Assembly: GCA_028280915.1 (NCBI GenBank)
Contig: JANQKX010000638.1
Span: 1-8,557 of the forward strand
Source: Kiloniellaceae bacterium
GTDB lineage: Bacteria; Pseudomonadota; Alphaproteobacteria; Kiloniellales; Kiloniellaceae
Length of the DNA: 8,557 nt
Direction of reading: 5' to 3'
Under the pieces are notes generated by a model, which ran no database searches, was not told the DNA's origin, and saw nothing but the letters and a program-made list of their open reading frames with translations. Within the stretch, counting starts at the first letter, position 1; every line of letters begins with the position of its first letter. This document shows, in pieces, positions 1 to 6,683 of this stretch. The position numbers and the translations under genes are program-made.

Positions 1-2081
1 AGGGGGCCGGTCTTTAGCGGCTCGACCACCGGCTCTGATGCTTGGCCTTCAACGGGTTGAGCTTCTACCGGCTGAACCTGCGTTGGTTGGGCTGGCGCCG
101 GCTGAGGGGCGGCGATTTGAGGCACTGGCGTCTGGGCCGCGGATGGTTGGGTCGCCGGTTCTATGTTTTGAGTCCCGTTGTCGCTTTCCGGCGTCGCGGC
201 GCCGTCATCCTGAGCCGCGAGTGCAGCCCCGCCGGGCTCTGCGGCGGAGATCAGGCTGGCATGAATCCAGGCGGATTGCCCGGGATTTTCGGGCAGGGAG
301 ATCTGCACCCATTCGCCCTCCACCGCCTCGGGCACCACCGCTTGATTTTGGTCGATGGTTTGGATGATCGCGGCGGCTTCCGAGGGGCCTTGCCGCAGGT
401 TGGCCACGGGCACGGAAACCACGTAATCCGGTACGGCCTGGCCCAGGAGGTCCGGCAGCTTGAAGGGCAATTCCTTGGGCAAGGAGACCTCGTCCAATAG
501 GGGCGGCACCGAATCCACGTTTTGCAGGCCAAAGTACCCCAGGAGGCCGGCAAGTCCGGCGGCCACGGCGATGCCGGGCCACTTGTAGCGGCCGAGGGAG
601 CGGGGCTGCTGTATGGCGCGGGTTTGCTGAATGGCCTCGCGTTTTTGCGCTTCCGTGGCGCGCTGCTTGGGCAAGGAGGACAGCTCGCGGATTTCCCGCT
701 CCGCGGCGGCCCGGGCCGCTTCCTTTTCCTGGCGGATCTCTTCCTCGGCCCGCCACTTGGCAACCTCCATGGCCAGGGAATGGTCCTCGGACATGCGCAG
801 GCGCGCCTCTTCCGCGGCGGCTTGCCGTTCCTGCTCGGCCAGGCGCACGACCTCGTCGGCGGCCCGCTTTTCCATTTCCTGGGCGATGCGGTGGGCCTCT
901 TCCTCGGCGCGGCGCCGCTCTTCGTCCGCCTGACGGCGGGCTTCCTCGTAGGCGTTGCGCGATTCCTTGGCCTGGCTGGCGGTTTCCCCCTGATCCTCGT
1001 CGCCGGTTTTGGCCATGGCGGCCAGTTCGCGCCGGGCCTCGGCCTCGGCGGCCTGCCGCGCCTCGGCGATTTTCCGGGCCTCGTCCTTGCGCCAGCTTTC
1101 CACGGTCTCGGCCAGCCGGCGTTCCGCCTCGGCCTTCCAGGTGCTCTCCGCCTGGGCCAATTGCCGCTGGGTCTCGGCGGTCCAATCGGCCTTGGCCTTT
1201 TCAAGCTGCTGTTCCCCATCCCGCTGATACTGGGATTCCAGGGCCGCCACGCGGGTCTTTTCTTCCCTGTCGCGTTTTTCCGACGCCTCGGTGCGCCGCT
1301 TGTTTTCGGCGGCCTTCCAGGCCACTTCCGCCTGACGCAGCCGTTCTTCCGCTTCCGTCTGCAGGGCGGCCTTCAGATCGGCGCGTTTGGCGTCTTCCTC
1401 GCTGCGGCGGATCACGTCCAGTTCGATCTGGCGGGCTTCCTGCGCCGCTGCCAGATTGGCCTTGGCGGCCGTCAGGTCCTGATCGTATTGGCTGCGCAGT
1501 TGGCTCTCGGCGTCGGCGATCTTTTTGTCCGCCTCTGCCTGCCAGACTTCCCGAGCCGCGCTCAGGCGCGCTTGTTGAGCCTTGGCGTGCTGCGCTTCCA
1601 GCTCGGCCTGGCGGCTTTCCGCCTCGGCGTGCCACTGGGCCTTGGCCCTGGCCAGGGTGTCTGAGGCCTTTTGCTGCCAGGCGGCTTCGGCTTCGGCCAC
1701 ATGCTCGGCCAGACCCCGCCGGGCTTCCTGGCTGGCCTGCTCGACGGCCTGAGCCAGCTTTTCTTCGTGATTTTGCTGGGCTTGGACCAGGGCCAGGCGT
1801 TGCCGTTCCTCAGCCTCGGCCCGCCACTGAGCCTCCGCCTTGGACAAACGCTCCGCGCTGTCGGCCTCCCACTGCAGCTTGGCATCGGCCAAATGGGCGT
1901 CGAGCTGCAGGCGATGGCGGGCCTGCACTTCTTCCAGGCGCCGTTCCTCAGCTTCGCGCCAGCTTTCCTTGGCGGCCGCCAGCTGCTCGGAAAGGTCGAC
2001 CTCGTCAAAGGAGGTGCCGGGCTGCTGATTGGCTTCATCCAGGCGTTGGCGCCAAATGCTCTCCGCTTCGGCCAGGCGTTT
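1..2081 (-). pseudogene. C-terminal continuation of the same gene: helical repeats, TM helix, SH3b domain, partial at left edge
   Basis: This is the same reading frame as the upstream half, open from directly after the TAA at 2082-2084 to the window edge (693 codons, no further stop); the true end lies outside. Numbering through the stop as residue 541, 15-residue repeats run to about residue 886. Phase shifts occur only at about 552-582 (+1 residue, in a PGTSFDEVD stretch) and 627-676 (+4). A charged Arg/Glu/Ala-rich helix follows to about 1040. One hydrophobic segment, W1042 to L1060 (WPGIAVAAGLAGLLGYFGL), is preceded by basic residues (KQR, KR, R, GRYK), predicting N-in/C-out. Residues about 1092-1150 look like a bacterial SH3 domain: VANLRQGP, then EGEWVQISL, then SAWIHASLI. 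A Pro/Ala/Gln/Thr-rich tail follows. No good internal start was seen near the break, so separate translation of this half is doubtful. Nonsense mutation, sequencing error or readthrough are all possible. Confidence 0.75.
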
Positions 2082-3269
2082 TTATTCGGCGACGCGCCAG
2101 ACTTCCTCGGCCTTGGTCACGGCGGCACTCAATTCGTCCTGCCACTGGGCCCGGGCCTCGGCCAGACGCTTGCTCTCGGCTGCTTTCCACTTTGCCTCTG
2201 CTTCCGTCAGGCGCCGCTGAAGCTGAGAATCGTGTTCTTGCGCGCTTTCGGCCAGGCGCTGGGCCATGGCGGCCTGCGCTTGTTGTTCCACACGCGCCAG
2301 CGCCGCTTGTTGCGCCGCGTTCCAGCGGTCTTGCGCCGCCGACAGACGCTCGGCCTCGCCCCGGCGCCAGGCCGCCTCGGCCACGGCAAGCCGGTCCTCC
2401 AAGCTGGCGTCGGAACTGCGTTGGGCTTTTTCCAGCTCTTGGTCCAAGCGGCGCTGCCAGGTCTCCTCGACCTCCGCCAGGGCCCGCGCCTTTTCGTCCT
2501 TCCAGGCCTGGCGGGCGTCGTCCAGGCGCTGGCCTTCCGCTTCCTGCCAGGATAACTGGGCGTCGGTGAGGCGCCGTTCGGCGGTGGACAGCTCCTGGGC
2601 GAGCGCATCGTCCAGCTGTTGCTGGAAGCGCAGTTGCCAGGTCTTCTCGGCCGCGGCCAGGCTGTGCTCGCGGTCTTTTTCCCAGTTCTGGCGGATGTCG
2701 CTGAGCCGCTGGGACTCAGACTCCGCCCAGTGCGCCTCGGCCTCGTTCAGGCGGCGGTCCAACTCCGAGCGGTGTTTTGCCGCGGCGTCGTCCAGCGCCT
2801 GCTGGTGCTTTTTCAGCCAGGCCTTTTCCGCCAACGCCTGCTCGGAGTCTCGCTCGGCGCTCCAGACCACCCGCAGTTCGGCGATGCGGTCTTCCTCGCG
2901 GGCCCGGAGCTCGGCTTCCAAGGCCATCTGGCGGTGCTTTTCGGTGGTCTTCCAGTCGGCCTCGGCACTGGACAGACGCTGTTTTTCCTCGCCGCGCCAG
3001 CTTTCCTCCAAGCTGATCAGGCGGCGTTCCTCCTCGGCTTTCCATTCGGCGATGGCCTTGGCGAAGCGCTGTTCTTCCTCGGCCCGGTGCCGCGCGGCCT
3101 CGTGGGCGACGCGCCGCTCTTCCCGGTCGCGCCAATCCGCCTCGGCCTTGGCGAAGCGTTTTGCCTCGCCGGAGCGCCAACTGGCCTGAGCGGCGGTCAG
3201 GCGGGTTTCCCACTCCGTTTCCCATTCGGAACGCAGGGCCGAGAATCGCTCGGTCTCTTCATCTTTCCA
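1047..3269 (-). repeat. About 50 tandem 45-bp units encoding 15-residue helical repeats
   Basis: Seen by aligning the translation on Trp: residues 146 to 551 give 28 consecutive units in perfect 15-residue phase, and the pattern continues with two small register shifts to about residue 886. Units are diverged in DNA and protein, with no identical neighbours noticed, so this is an old expansion held in register by structure and not recent slippage. A 15-residue period corresponds to 3.75 residues per helical turn (15/4). That is expected for a right-handed coiled coil, like the 15-residue repeat of the VASP tetramerisation domain, and not for a heptad left-handed coil. Confidence 0.8.
2082..2084 (-). 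other. In-frame premature TAA inside a repeat unit
   Basis: The codon occupies position 6 of a repeat unit (Trp536 + 5). In the other units this position is mostly E, K, Q, S, A or D; GAA, AAA, CAA and TCA are each one substitution from TAA. The flanking codons (GAA before, AAA CGC CTG GCC GAA after) encode the expected repeat residues, so only a base substitution is needed and no frameshift. Confidence 0.85.
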
Positions 3270-3704
3270 CTTACGGGCCGCCTCGGCGATCAGGGCTTCC
3301 ACGGCCTCCGGATCAAGCTGGTCGTCGTCTTCCGCCGGGGCGGTTTCCACCTGGATATCGAACAAGGCAACCGTGGTGGCGATGTCCATTTCCTGGGCGT
3401 CCATCTCCAGGACCCGCACGGTGAGGCCAAAACAGCTGCCCTCGGCCTCCGGCGGCGGGGAGAAGGTCAGGCCGGCAATTTGGTGGGCGGAAAGGGACCA
3501 GGTGCCGTCCCATTTGTTGGTGCCGGCCGATAGGGTCGCCAAGGCCGGCATGTTCTCCAACACCACCGAGTGGGCGTTGGTGATGTTGCGCTCGGCCAGG
3601 TGGGTTTCCAGGTCAAGGGGGACCTGGACGGATGGATGGCTTGCCCCTTTGATTTTTTTGGCATCTTGATTGGGGGCAGCCTTTTGCTGCGCTTGGAAGC
3701 TCAC
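2082..3704 (-). CDS. N-terminal part (540 aa) of a giant Ig-like / 15-residue-repeat coiled-coil protein, ended by an in-frame TAA
   Basis: Start is GTG at 3702-3704; a weak AAGAGGGA Shine-Dalgarno lies about 12 nt upstream. There is no signal peptide. Residues about 24-122 resemble the cadherin/Ig-like repeats of large bacterial adhesins: a VPLDL strand, then ATLSAGTNKWDGTWSL, then QIAGLTFSPP, then an LTVRVLE strand. An acidic linker (AEDDD) follows at about 124-128. From residue 146 the chain is a helical 15-residue repeat with consensus W-x3-E-x2-R-L-x2-A-E-x2. Trp or a substitute (H, L, E, S, A) falls at 146, 161, 176 and so on to 536 without a single insertion or deletion. The ORF ends at residue 540 inside a repeat, not at a domain boundary. 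Frame and repeat phase continue past the TAA (next Trp at 551), so this is probably the front half of a broken gene. Function is unknown; a cytoskeletal or scaffold role is inference from the rod-like architecture. Computer annotation as a chemotaxis kinase or SMC-like protein would be a coiled-coil artefact. Confidence 0.8.
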   Translation of the reverse strand: MSFQAQQKAAPNQDAKKIKGASHPSVQVPLDLETHLAERNITNAHSVVLENMPALATLSAGTNKWDGTWSLSAHQIAGLTFSPPPEAEGSCFGLTVRVLEMDAQEMDIATTVALFDIQVETAPAEDDDQLDPEAVEALIAEAARKWKDEETERFSALRSEWETEWETRLTAAQASWRSGEAKRFAKAEADWRDREERRVAHEAARHRAEEEQRFAKAIAEWKAEEERRLISLEESWRGEEKQRLSSAEADWKTTEKHRQMALEAELRAREEDRIAELRVVWSAERDSEQALAEKAWLKKHQQALDDAAAKHRSELDRRLNEAEAHWAESESQRLSDIRQNWEKDREHSLAAAEKTWQLRFQQQLDDALAQELSTAERRLTDAQLSWQEAEGQRLDDARQAWKDEKARALAEVEETWQRRLDQELEKAQRSSDASLEDRLAVAEAAWRRGEAERLSAAQDRWNAAQQAALARVEQQAQAAMAQRLAESAQEHDSQLQRRLTEAEAKWKAAESKRLAEARAQWQDELSAAVTKAEEVWRVAE

Positions 3705-4126
3705 GGGTGCGGTATTTCCCTCTTACAGTCAACAAAACGATCCGCTCGCCGCGGCCCGACGCTGGTTGTTGTTTTTATGTCGGCCGAGTGATCGACCGCG
3801 TCGGAAGCCCGATTGCCCGCGAGCCGGGAGTTTTCATTCATACTTTTTTATATGCGGGAATACTGATGTGAATTTGTAAACGAAGGCTTGCCAAACTGGG
3901 TTAATTCCACCGGGCCAACGAAATTGATCTCAGACTTTAATCAAGAATATTATTAATTTAAAACAGTTGGATAGTCGAAACTATTAATTTGGCGAGATAG
4001 GATTCATTTGAGGCAAAAGGGCGGAATGCGCCAGTGGCCGAGACCGGGCTGGGAGGCACAGGGATATGGTCCATGATTGATGGTTATTTTCTTGACCTTT
4101 GCGGTATCACTTCTTAGGTTCGCCTC
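3705..4126. other. Divergent intergenic region, AT-rich, no gene seen
   Basis: No credible coding sequence lies here. The stretch 3840-3990 is markedly AT-rich against the GC-rich genes. It holds TATTAATTT twice (3951-3959 and 3982-3990, 31 bp apart, about three helical turns), an inverted repeat TTGAT-N11-ATCAA (3924-3944) and a small inverted repeat ATAGT-CGAA-ACTAT (3971-3984). These could be regulator sites for either divergent gene. On the minus strand a TATAAAA-like element near 3844-3851 could serve the giant gene, but no well-spaced -35 was found. Confidence 0.5.
4092..4120 (+). promoter_or_regulatory. Candidate promoter of the leu leader/leuA transcript
   Basis: TTGACC (preceded by C, matching the CTTGAC -35 preference of alphaproteobacteria) at 4092-4097 is followed after 17 bp by TAGGTT at 4115-4120, a weak -10 with three of six consensus bases. 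Transcription would begin near 4127, the A of the leader-peptide ATG, giving a leaderless or nearly leaderless leader mRNA. The alternative is an upstream promoter with the AGG at 4116-4118 acting as a weak Shine-Dalgarno. Confidence 0.35.
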
Positions 4127-4192
4127 ATGGTTATCGACGTGCGACTTGAATCTTTGCGACTTTTGGGGCGACTTACGGGCCTTGCCGCCTGA
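4127..4192 (+). CDS. leuL: Leucine-rich leader peptide of the leuA attenuator (21 aa)
   Basis: A 21-codon ORF runs from ATG at 4127 to TGA at 4190-4192, with an in-frame TAG just upstream (4115-4117) that fixes the start. It begins MVIDVRLESLRLL. Six of 21 residues are leucine, coded CTT (4145), TTG (4154), CTT (4160), TTG (4163), CTT (4172) and CTT (4181). CTT was not noticed in leuA, where CTG and TTG dominate, so slow-decoded codons appear to have been chosen. Three leucines sit in a repeated CGACTT motif (4142-4147, 4157-4162, 4169-4174), pairing rare-looking CGA Arg with CTT. The stop codon directly precedes the switching hairpins and an intrinsic terminator, and the next real gene is leuA. 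Ribosome stalling at Leu codons when charged tRNA-Leu is scarce would be the sensor. The peptide itself probably has no other role. The symbol is by function, not by sequence similarity to enteric leuL. Confidence 0.75.
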   Translation: MVIDVRLESLRLLGRLTGLAA

Positions 4193-4220
4193 TCGCCTTC
4201 GGCGCAACGCGCCTTTTTTT
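4165..4220 (+). promoter_or_regulatory. Ribosome-mediated transcription attenuator: three mutually exclusive hairpins
   Basis: Segment 1 (GGCGA 4167-4171, extendable by two G-U pairs from 4165) can pair with segment 2 (TCGCC 4193-4197). Segment 2 (CGCC 4194-4197) can instead pair with segment 3 (GGCG 4201-4204) through a TTC loop. Segment 3 (GGCGC 4201-4205) can pair with segment 4 (GCGCC 4209-4213) to make the terminator. Segment 1 overlaps the late Leu codons of the leader peptide, and segment 2 follows its stop codon immediately. A ribosome stalled at Leu codons would mask segment 1, favour 2:3 and allow readthrough into leuA. A ribosome reaching the stop would mask segment 2 and let 3:4 terminate. 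The stems are short (4-7 bp), so the model rests on sequence layout. Confidence 0.65.
4201..4220 (+). terminator. Intrinsic terminator of the leu leader
   Basis: A GGCGC-AAC-GCGCC stem of five G-C pairs is followed directly by seven T (4214-4220). It lies on the plus strand where no other plus-strand gene precedes it, so it makes sense only as a leader (attenuation) terminator for the leuA transcript. Confidence 0.75.
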
Positions 4221-4455
4221 GCAAGTTCGTCACACCCCCTTCGATACCATGACCAATTCAGACATTCCGTTCAGCTTTTCCGCGATTGATGCGGCCCATG
4301 CTTTTGTGGGGAGCAGGTTTTTTGGGGTAGGGGCGCGACTTATGGGCGCCTGCCCGGCAGCGCGGAGGCCGGGTGGGTGACAGATACCTCTGCGGAACAG
4401 CGTGAAATTAAACGGCCGTCTTGATCGGCCGAACGGAATGAGGAGCTTTCAAGCC
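4221..4455 (+). other. Long leuA 5' untranslated region with two further hairpins
   Basis: A total of 235 nt separate the attenuator from leuA. CCCGGC (4353-4358) pairs with GCCGGG (4368-4373), extendable outward with G-U and G-C pairs to about 4349-4377. CGGCCG (4413-4418) pairs with CGGCCG (4426-4431) across a 7-nt loop, just upstream of the leuA ribosome binding site. No known riboswitch class was recognised. A 43-codon ORF here lacks a ribosome binding site and was not accepted. Confidence 0.4.
4441..4445 (+). promoter_or_regulatory. leuA ribosome binding site
   Basis: AGGAG lies 10 nt before ATG 4456. This favours that start over the upstream in-frame GTG at 4402 and ATG at 4438 (which overlaps the Shine-Dalgarno) and over the downstream ATG at 4483, which has no comparable site. 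Confidence 0.6.
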
Positions 4456-6147
4456 ATGTCAAAAACCCCGATTGAGTCAAAGATGCCCATAGATAAGTAC
4501 CGCGCCTTCCAACCGATTCATTTGCCGAACCGACAATGGCCCAGCCGGGTCATCGAAAAGGCGCCGATCTGGTGCTCCGTCGACTTGAGGGACGGCAACC
4601 AAGCGCTGATCGAGCCCATGGACCGGGTGCGCAAGCGGCGCATGTTCTCCGTTTTGGTGGACATGGGTTACAAGGAAATCGAAGTCGGCTTCCCCTCGGC
4701 GTCCCAGACCGACTTTGACTTTGTGCGCGAGCTGATCGAGGAGAACCTGATCCCCGACGACGTCACGATTCAAGTTTTGACCCAGGCGCGGGAACACCTG
4801 ATCGAGCGCACTTACGAGAGCTTGCGCGGGGTCAAGCAGGCGATCGTGCACTTGTACAACTCGACCTCCACCTTGCAGCGGCGGGTGGTCTTTAACTCGG
4901 ACCGGGAAGGGATTGTCAAGATCGCCGTCGAAGGTGCCATTCAGTGCGACGCGCTGACCAAGACCCTGCCGGACTCCGACATCTTTTACCAATACTCGCC
5001 CGAGAGCTTCACCGGGACGGAACTGGAGTTCGCCAAGGAGATCTGCGAGGCGGTCATGGAGGTGTGGCAGCCCACGCCCGAACGGCGCGCCATCATCAAC
5101 CTGCCGGCCACCGTGGAAATGGCAACGCCCAACATCTTCGCCGATCAGATCGAATGGTTCGATGGTAACTTCTCAAAGCGGGACTCGATCATTTTGTCGG
5201 TGCATCCCCACAACGATCGGGGCACGGCCGTGGCGGCGGCCGAGCTGGCGGTCATGGCCGGAGCCGACCGCATCGAAGGCACCCTGTTCGGCAACGGCGA
5301 GCGCACGGGGAACGTGGATCTGGTGACCCTGGGTTTGAACCTGTTCAGCCAGGGCATTGATCCGGAAATAGATTTCAGCGACGTGGACCACCTGCGCAGC
5401 ACGGCGGAATACTGTAATCAATTGCCCGTTCACCCGCGCCATCCCTATGCGGGTGATTTGGTCTACACCGCCTTTTCCGGTTCCCACCAGGACGCGATCA
5501 AAAAGGGCATGACCGCCATGGGGACCAGCAACAGCGGCCTGTGGGAGGTGCCTTATCTGCCCATCGACCCCAAGGACGTGGGGCGCAGCTACGAGGCGAT
5601 CATCCGGGTGAACAGCCAGTCCGGCAAGGGCGGTATCGCCTACCTGATGGAAGAGGAGTACGGCATGTCCTTGCCCCGTGCCTTCCAGATCGAGTTCAGC
5701 AACGTGGTGCAGGCCATCGCGGACAAGGAAGGGGGCGAAATCGGCTCAAGCCAGCTGTGGCAAGCCTTTCAGGACACCTATCTGAGCGAGGGGCGCTTCG
5801 GGTTCATCGAATACCGGACCAAGCCGGATACCCACGCCAGCGAGCGTCGTATCATGGATGCCCGCGTGCGGGTGGCGGGAGAGGAGATGGACATCAACGG
5901 CGTCGGCAATGGCCCCATCGACGCTTACGTGGACGCTTTGCGCAAGTCGTTCGGCGTGGAAGCCCGCCTGTTGGACTACCACGAGCACGCGGTGGGCGGC
6001 GGGGCCGATGCCAAGGCCGGCGCTTATGTGCAGATGGTCGACGGCAAGGGCGTGAAGCGCTGGGGCGTGGGGCTGCACGCCAACATCGTTGCTGCCTCGC
6101 TGCTGGCGGTGACCAGCGCCCTGAACCGTTTGGTGGAGGCGGACTAG
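4456..6147 (+). CDS. leuA: 2-isopropylmalate synthase (long form)
   Basis: Condenses acetyl-CoA with 2-oxoisovalerate to 2-isopropylmalate, the committed step of leucine synthesis, in the cytoplasm. The 563-residue product has the length of the yeast/actinobacterial-type long LeuA. The catalytic TIM barrel (about residues 35-320) shows the entry motif APIWCSVDLRDGNQAL (metal-binding Asp in DLRDGNQ, residues 43-49), the HPHND metal-ligand motif at 250-254 and the glycine-rich GNGERTGN signature at 279-286. A linker region follows. The C-terminal allosteric domain (about 440-560) includes VNGVGNGP-like INGVGNGPIDAYVDAL and ends WGVGLHANIVAASLLAV; in this family it binds leucine for feedback inhibition. 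The ATG at 4456 was chosen for its Shine-Dalgarno. ATG 4483 (MPIDKYRAF) is where many homologues begin and remains possible. The leucine leader-peptide attenuator upstream independently supports the pathway. No other leu gene is adjacent. The gene is complete with no anomalies. Confidence 0.96.
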   Translation: MSKTPIESKMPIDKYRAFQPIHLPNRQWPSRVIEKAPIWCSVDLRDGNQALIEPMDRVRKRRMFSVLVDMGYKEIEVGFPSASQTDFDFVRELIEENLIPDDVTIQVLTQAREHLIERTYESLRGVKQAIVHLYNSTSTLQRRVVFNSDREGIVKIAVEGAIQCDALTKTLPDSDIFYQYSPESFTGTELEFAKEICEAVMEVWQPTPERRAIINLPATVEMATPNIFADQIEWFDGNFSKRDSIILSVHPHNDRGTAVAAAELAVMAGADRIEGTLFGNGERTGNVDLVTLGLNLFSQGIDPEIDFSDVDHLRSTAEYCNQLPVHPRHPYAGDLVYTAFSGSHQDAIKKGMTAMGTSNSGLWEVPYLPIDPKDVGRSYEAIIRVNSQSGKGGIAYLMEEEYGMSLPRAFQIEFSNVVQAIADKEGGEIGSSQLWQAFQDTYLSEGRFGFIEYRTKPDTHASERRIMDARVRVAGEEMDINGVGNGPIDAYVDALRKSFGVEARLLDYHEHAVGGGADAKAGAYVQMVDGKGVKRWGVGLHANIVAASLLAVTSALNRLVEAD

Positions 6148-6176
6148 GCCGTCCCGACTGCCCCTAACCCTGTCTT

Positions 6177-6494
6177 CTAACCATGCTTGCTGCCGCCCCG
6201 GCAATCGGGGCTGGCCAAGGTTTGGCCGCCTCGAGCAGCCCATTCCCCGCCGGTGAGGGTCTCCATGGAAAGGGCGTGGATCTGCCCCTTGAGGTGCTCG
6301 GCCAGCAGCCGGTTCACCATCTGGTGCCGCTTGATCAAGGACGCGCCGTCGAAGTGGTCGGAGACGATCACCAGTTTGAAGTGGGATTCCGATCCGGGCG
6401 GCACGGAATGCATGTGGCTTTCGTTGTGTACTTCAAGATGCTGGGGCGCTAAGTCGCTTTCCAGTTTGGCCGTGATGGCGGATTGAACGGACAT
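6177..6494 (-). CDS. bolA: BolA family protein
   Basis: The 105-residue product matches the BolA fold through its length: an N-terminal helix (SVQSAITAKLESDLAPQHLEV), then NESHMHSVPPGSESHFKLVIVSDHF, the family's characteristic N-E/G-S-x-x-H motif and beta-hairpin, then the helix SLIKRHQMVNRLLAEHL and the strand QIHALSMETLT. The conserved C-terminal His (H73 in QIHALS) is the residue that BolA proteins use to bind a shared [2Fe-2S] cluster with monothiol glutaredoxins. BolA proteins act in iron-sulfur trafficking and stress or morphology control. The tail after GGEW is Gly/Ser-rich and probably disordered. Start ATG 6492-6494 is preceded by a purine-rich GAGAAGAGAG ribosome site. The gene is convergent with leuA (29-bp gap, no terminator recognised) and divergent from the receiver gene. 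No glutaredoxin gene is adjacent in the window. Confidence 0.93.
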   Translation of the reverse strand: MSVQSAITAKLESDLAPQHLEVHNESHMHSVPPGSESHFKLVIVSDHFDGASLIKRHQMVNRLLAEHLKGQIHALSMETLTGGEWAARGGQTLASPDCRGGSKHG

Positions 6495-6552
6495 ATTGCT
6501 ACTCTCTTCTCTTGAACTTTCCGAGGCTGGATGGCCGGTCTTGATATGGGGT

Positions 6553-6568
6553 CGCTGGCACGCCAGCG
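6553..6568. repeat. 16-bp perfect inverted repeat upstream of bolA
   Basis: CGCTGGC-AC-GCCAGCG, with 7-bp arms, lies about 60 bp upstream of the bolA start. It can form a hairpin with a 4-nt loop in a bolA 5' UTR or serve as a dyad operator. Its role is unknown. Confidence 0.5.
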
Positions 6569-6620
6569 CCAGGGCCGACTAACGGACACCATGCCATAAG
6601 GTTAAAAGAAGGTAATTATT

Positions 6621-6665
6621 GAACGTTCATACAAGATCGAACTTGTACTTGCCTATAAAACGTTC
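6621..6665. promoter_or_regulatory. Palindrome cluster with TATAAA in the bolA/receiver divergent region
   Basis: ACAAGATCGAACTTGT (6631-6646) is a 16-bp dyad with seven of eight pairs matching, typical of a dimeric regulator site. It is flanked by the perfect palindrome GAACGTTC (6621-6628), whose AACGTTC recurs at 6659-6665. TATAAA at 6654-6659 could be a plus-strand -10 with the palindrome covering its -35 position (no TTGACA-like -35 is present), as expected for a regulated promoter. It could equally control bolA on the other strand. The regulator is unknown. Confidence 0.4.
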
Positions 6666-6683
6666 CTAATGTAGCAGTGATTT

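Noticed and set aside
205..2038. Minus-strand frames 205-1185, 251-1219, 1201-1635 and 1562-2038
   Set aside because: Out of frame with the repeat protein; Arg/Pro/Gly-rich shadows typical of GC-rich DNA. The frame with repeats, TM helix and SH3b domain is the real one.
1047..3269. CRISPR-like array, because of 45-bp periodicity
   Set aside because: Units are diverged, have no spacers and are in-frame coding for a helical protein repeat.
42..3533. Four long plus-strand open frames (42-500, 522-1664, 1671-2555, 2619-3533) opposite the giant gene
   Set aside because: They lie codon-on-codon opposite the repeat gene, and their Leu/Gly/Phe-rich translations mirror its Glu/Ala/Gln/Lys codons. 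They lack ribosome sites, and the minus-strand frame has clear domains and a 15-residue register.
4004..4289. Frames 4004-4207 (minus) and 4077-4289 (plus) over the attenuator
   Set aside because: No ribosome site or recognisable domain; the 21-codon leucine-rich frame with its adjacent terminator explains this region better.
4249..4380. 43-codon plus-strand ORF in the leuA 5' UTR
   Set aside because: No ribosome binding site, no domain, overlaps the UTR hairpins, and odd composition near its end.
6619..6665. LexA (SOS) boxes at the GAAC/GTTC motifs
   Set aside because: Neither the alphaproteobacterial GTTC-N7-GTTC nor the GAAC-N4-GTTC spacing is present; GAACGTTC is contiguous.
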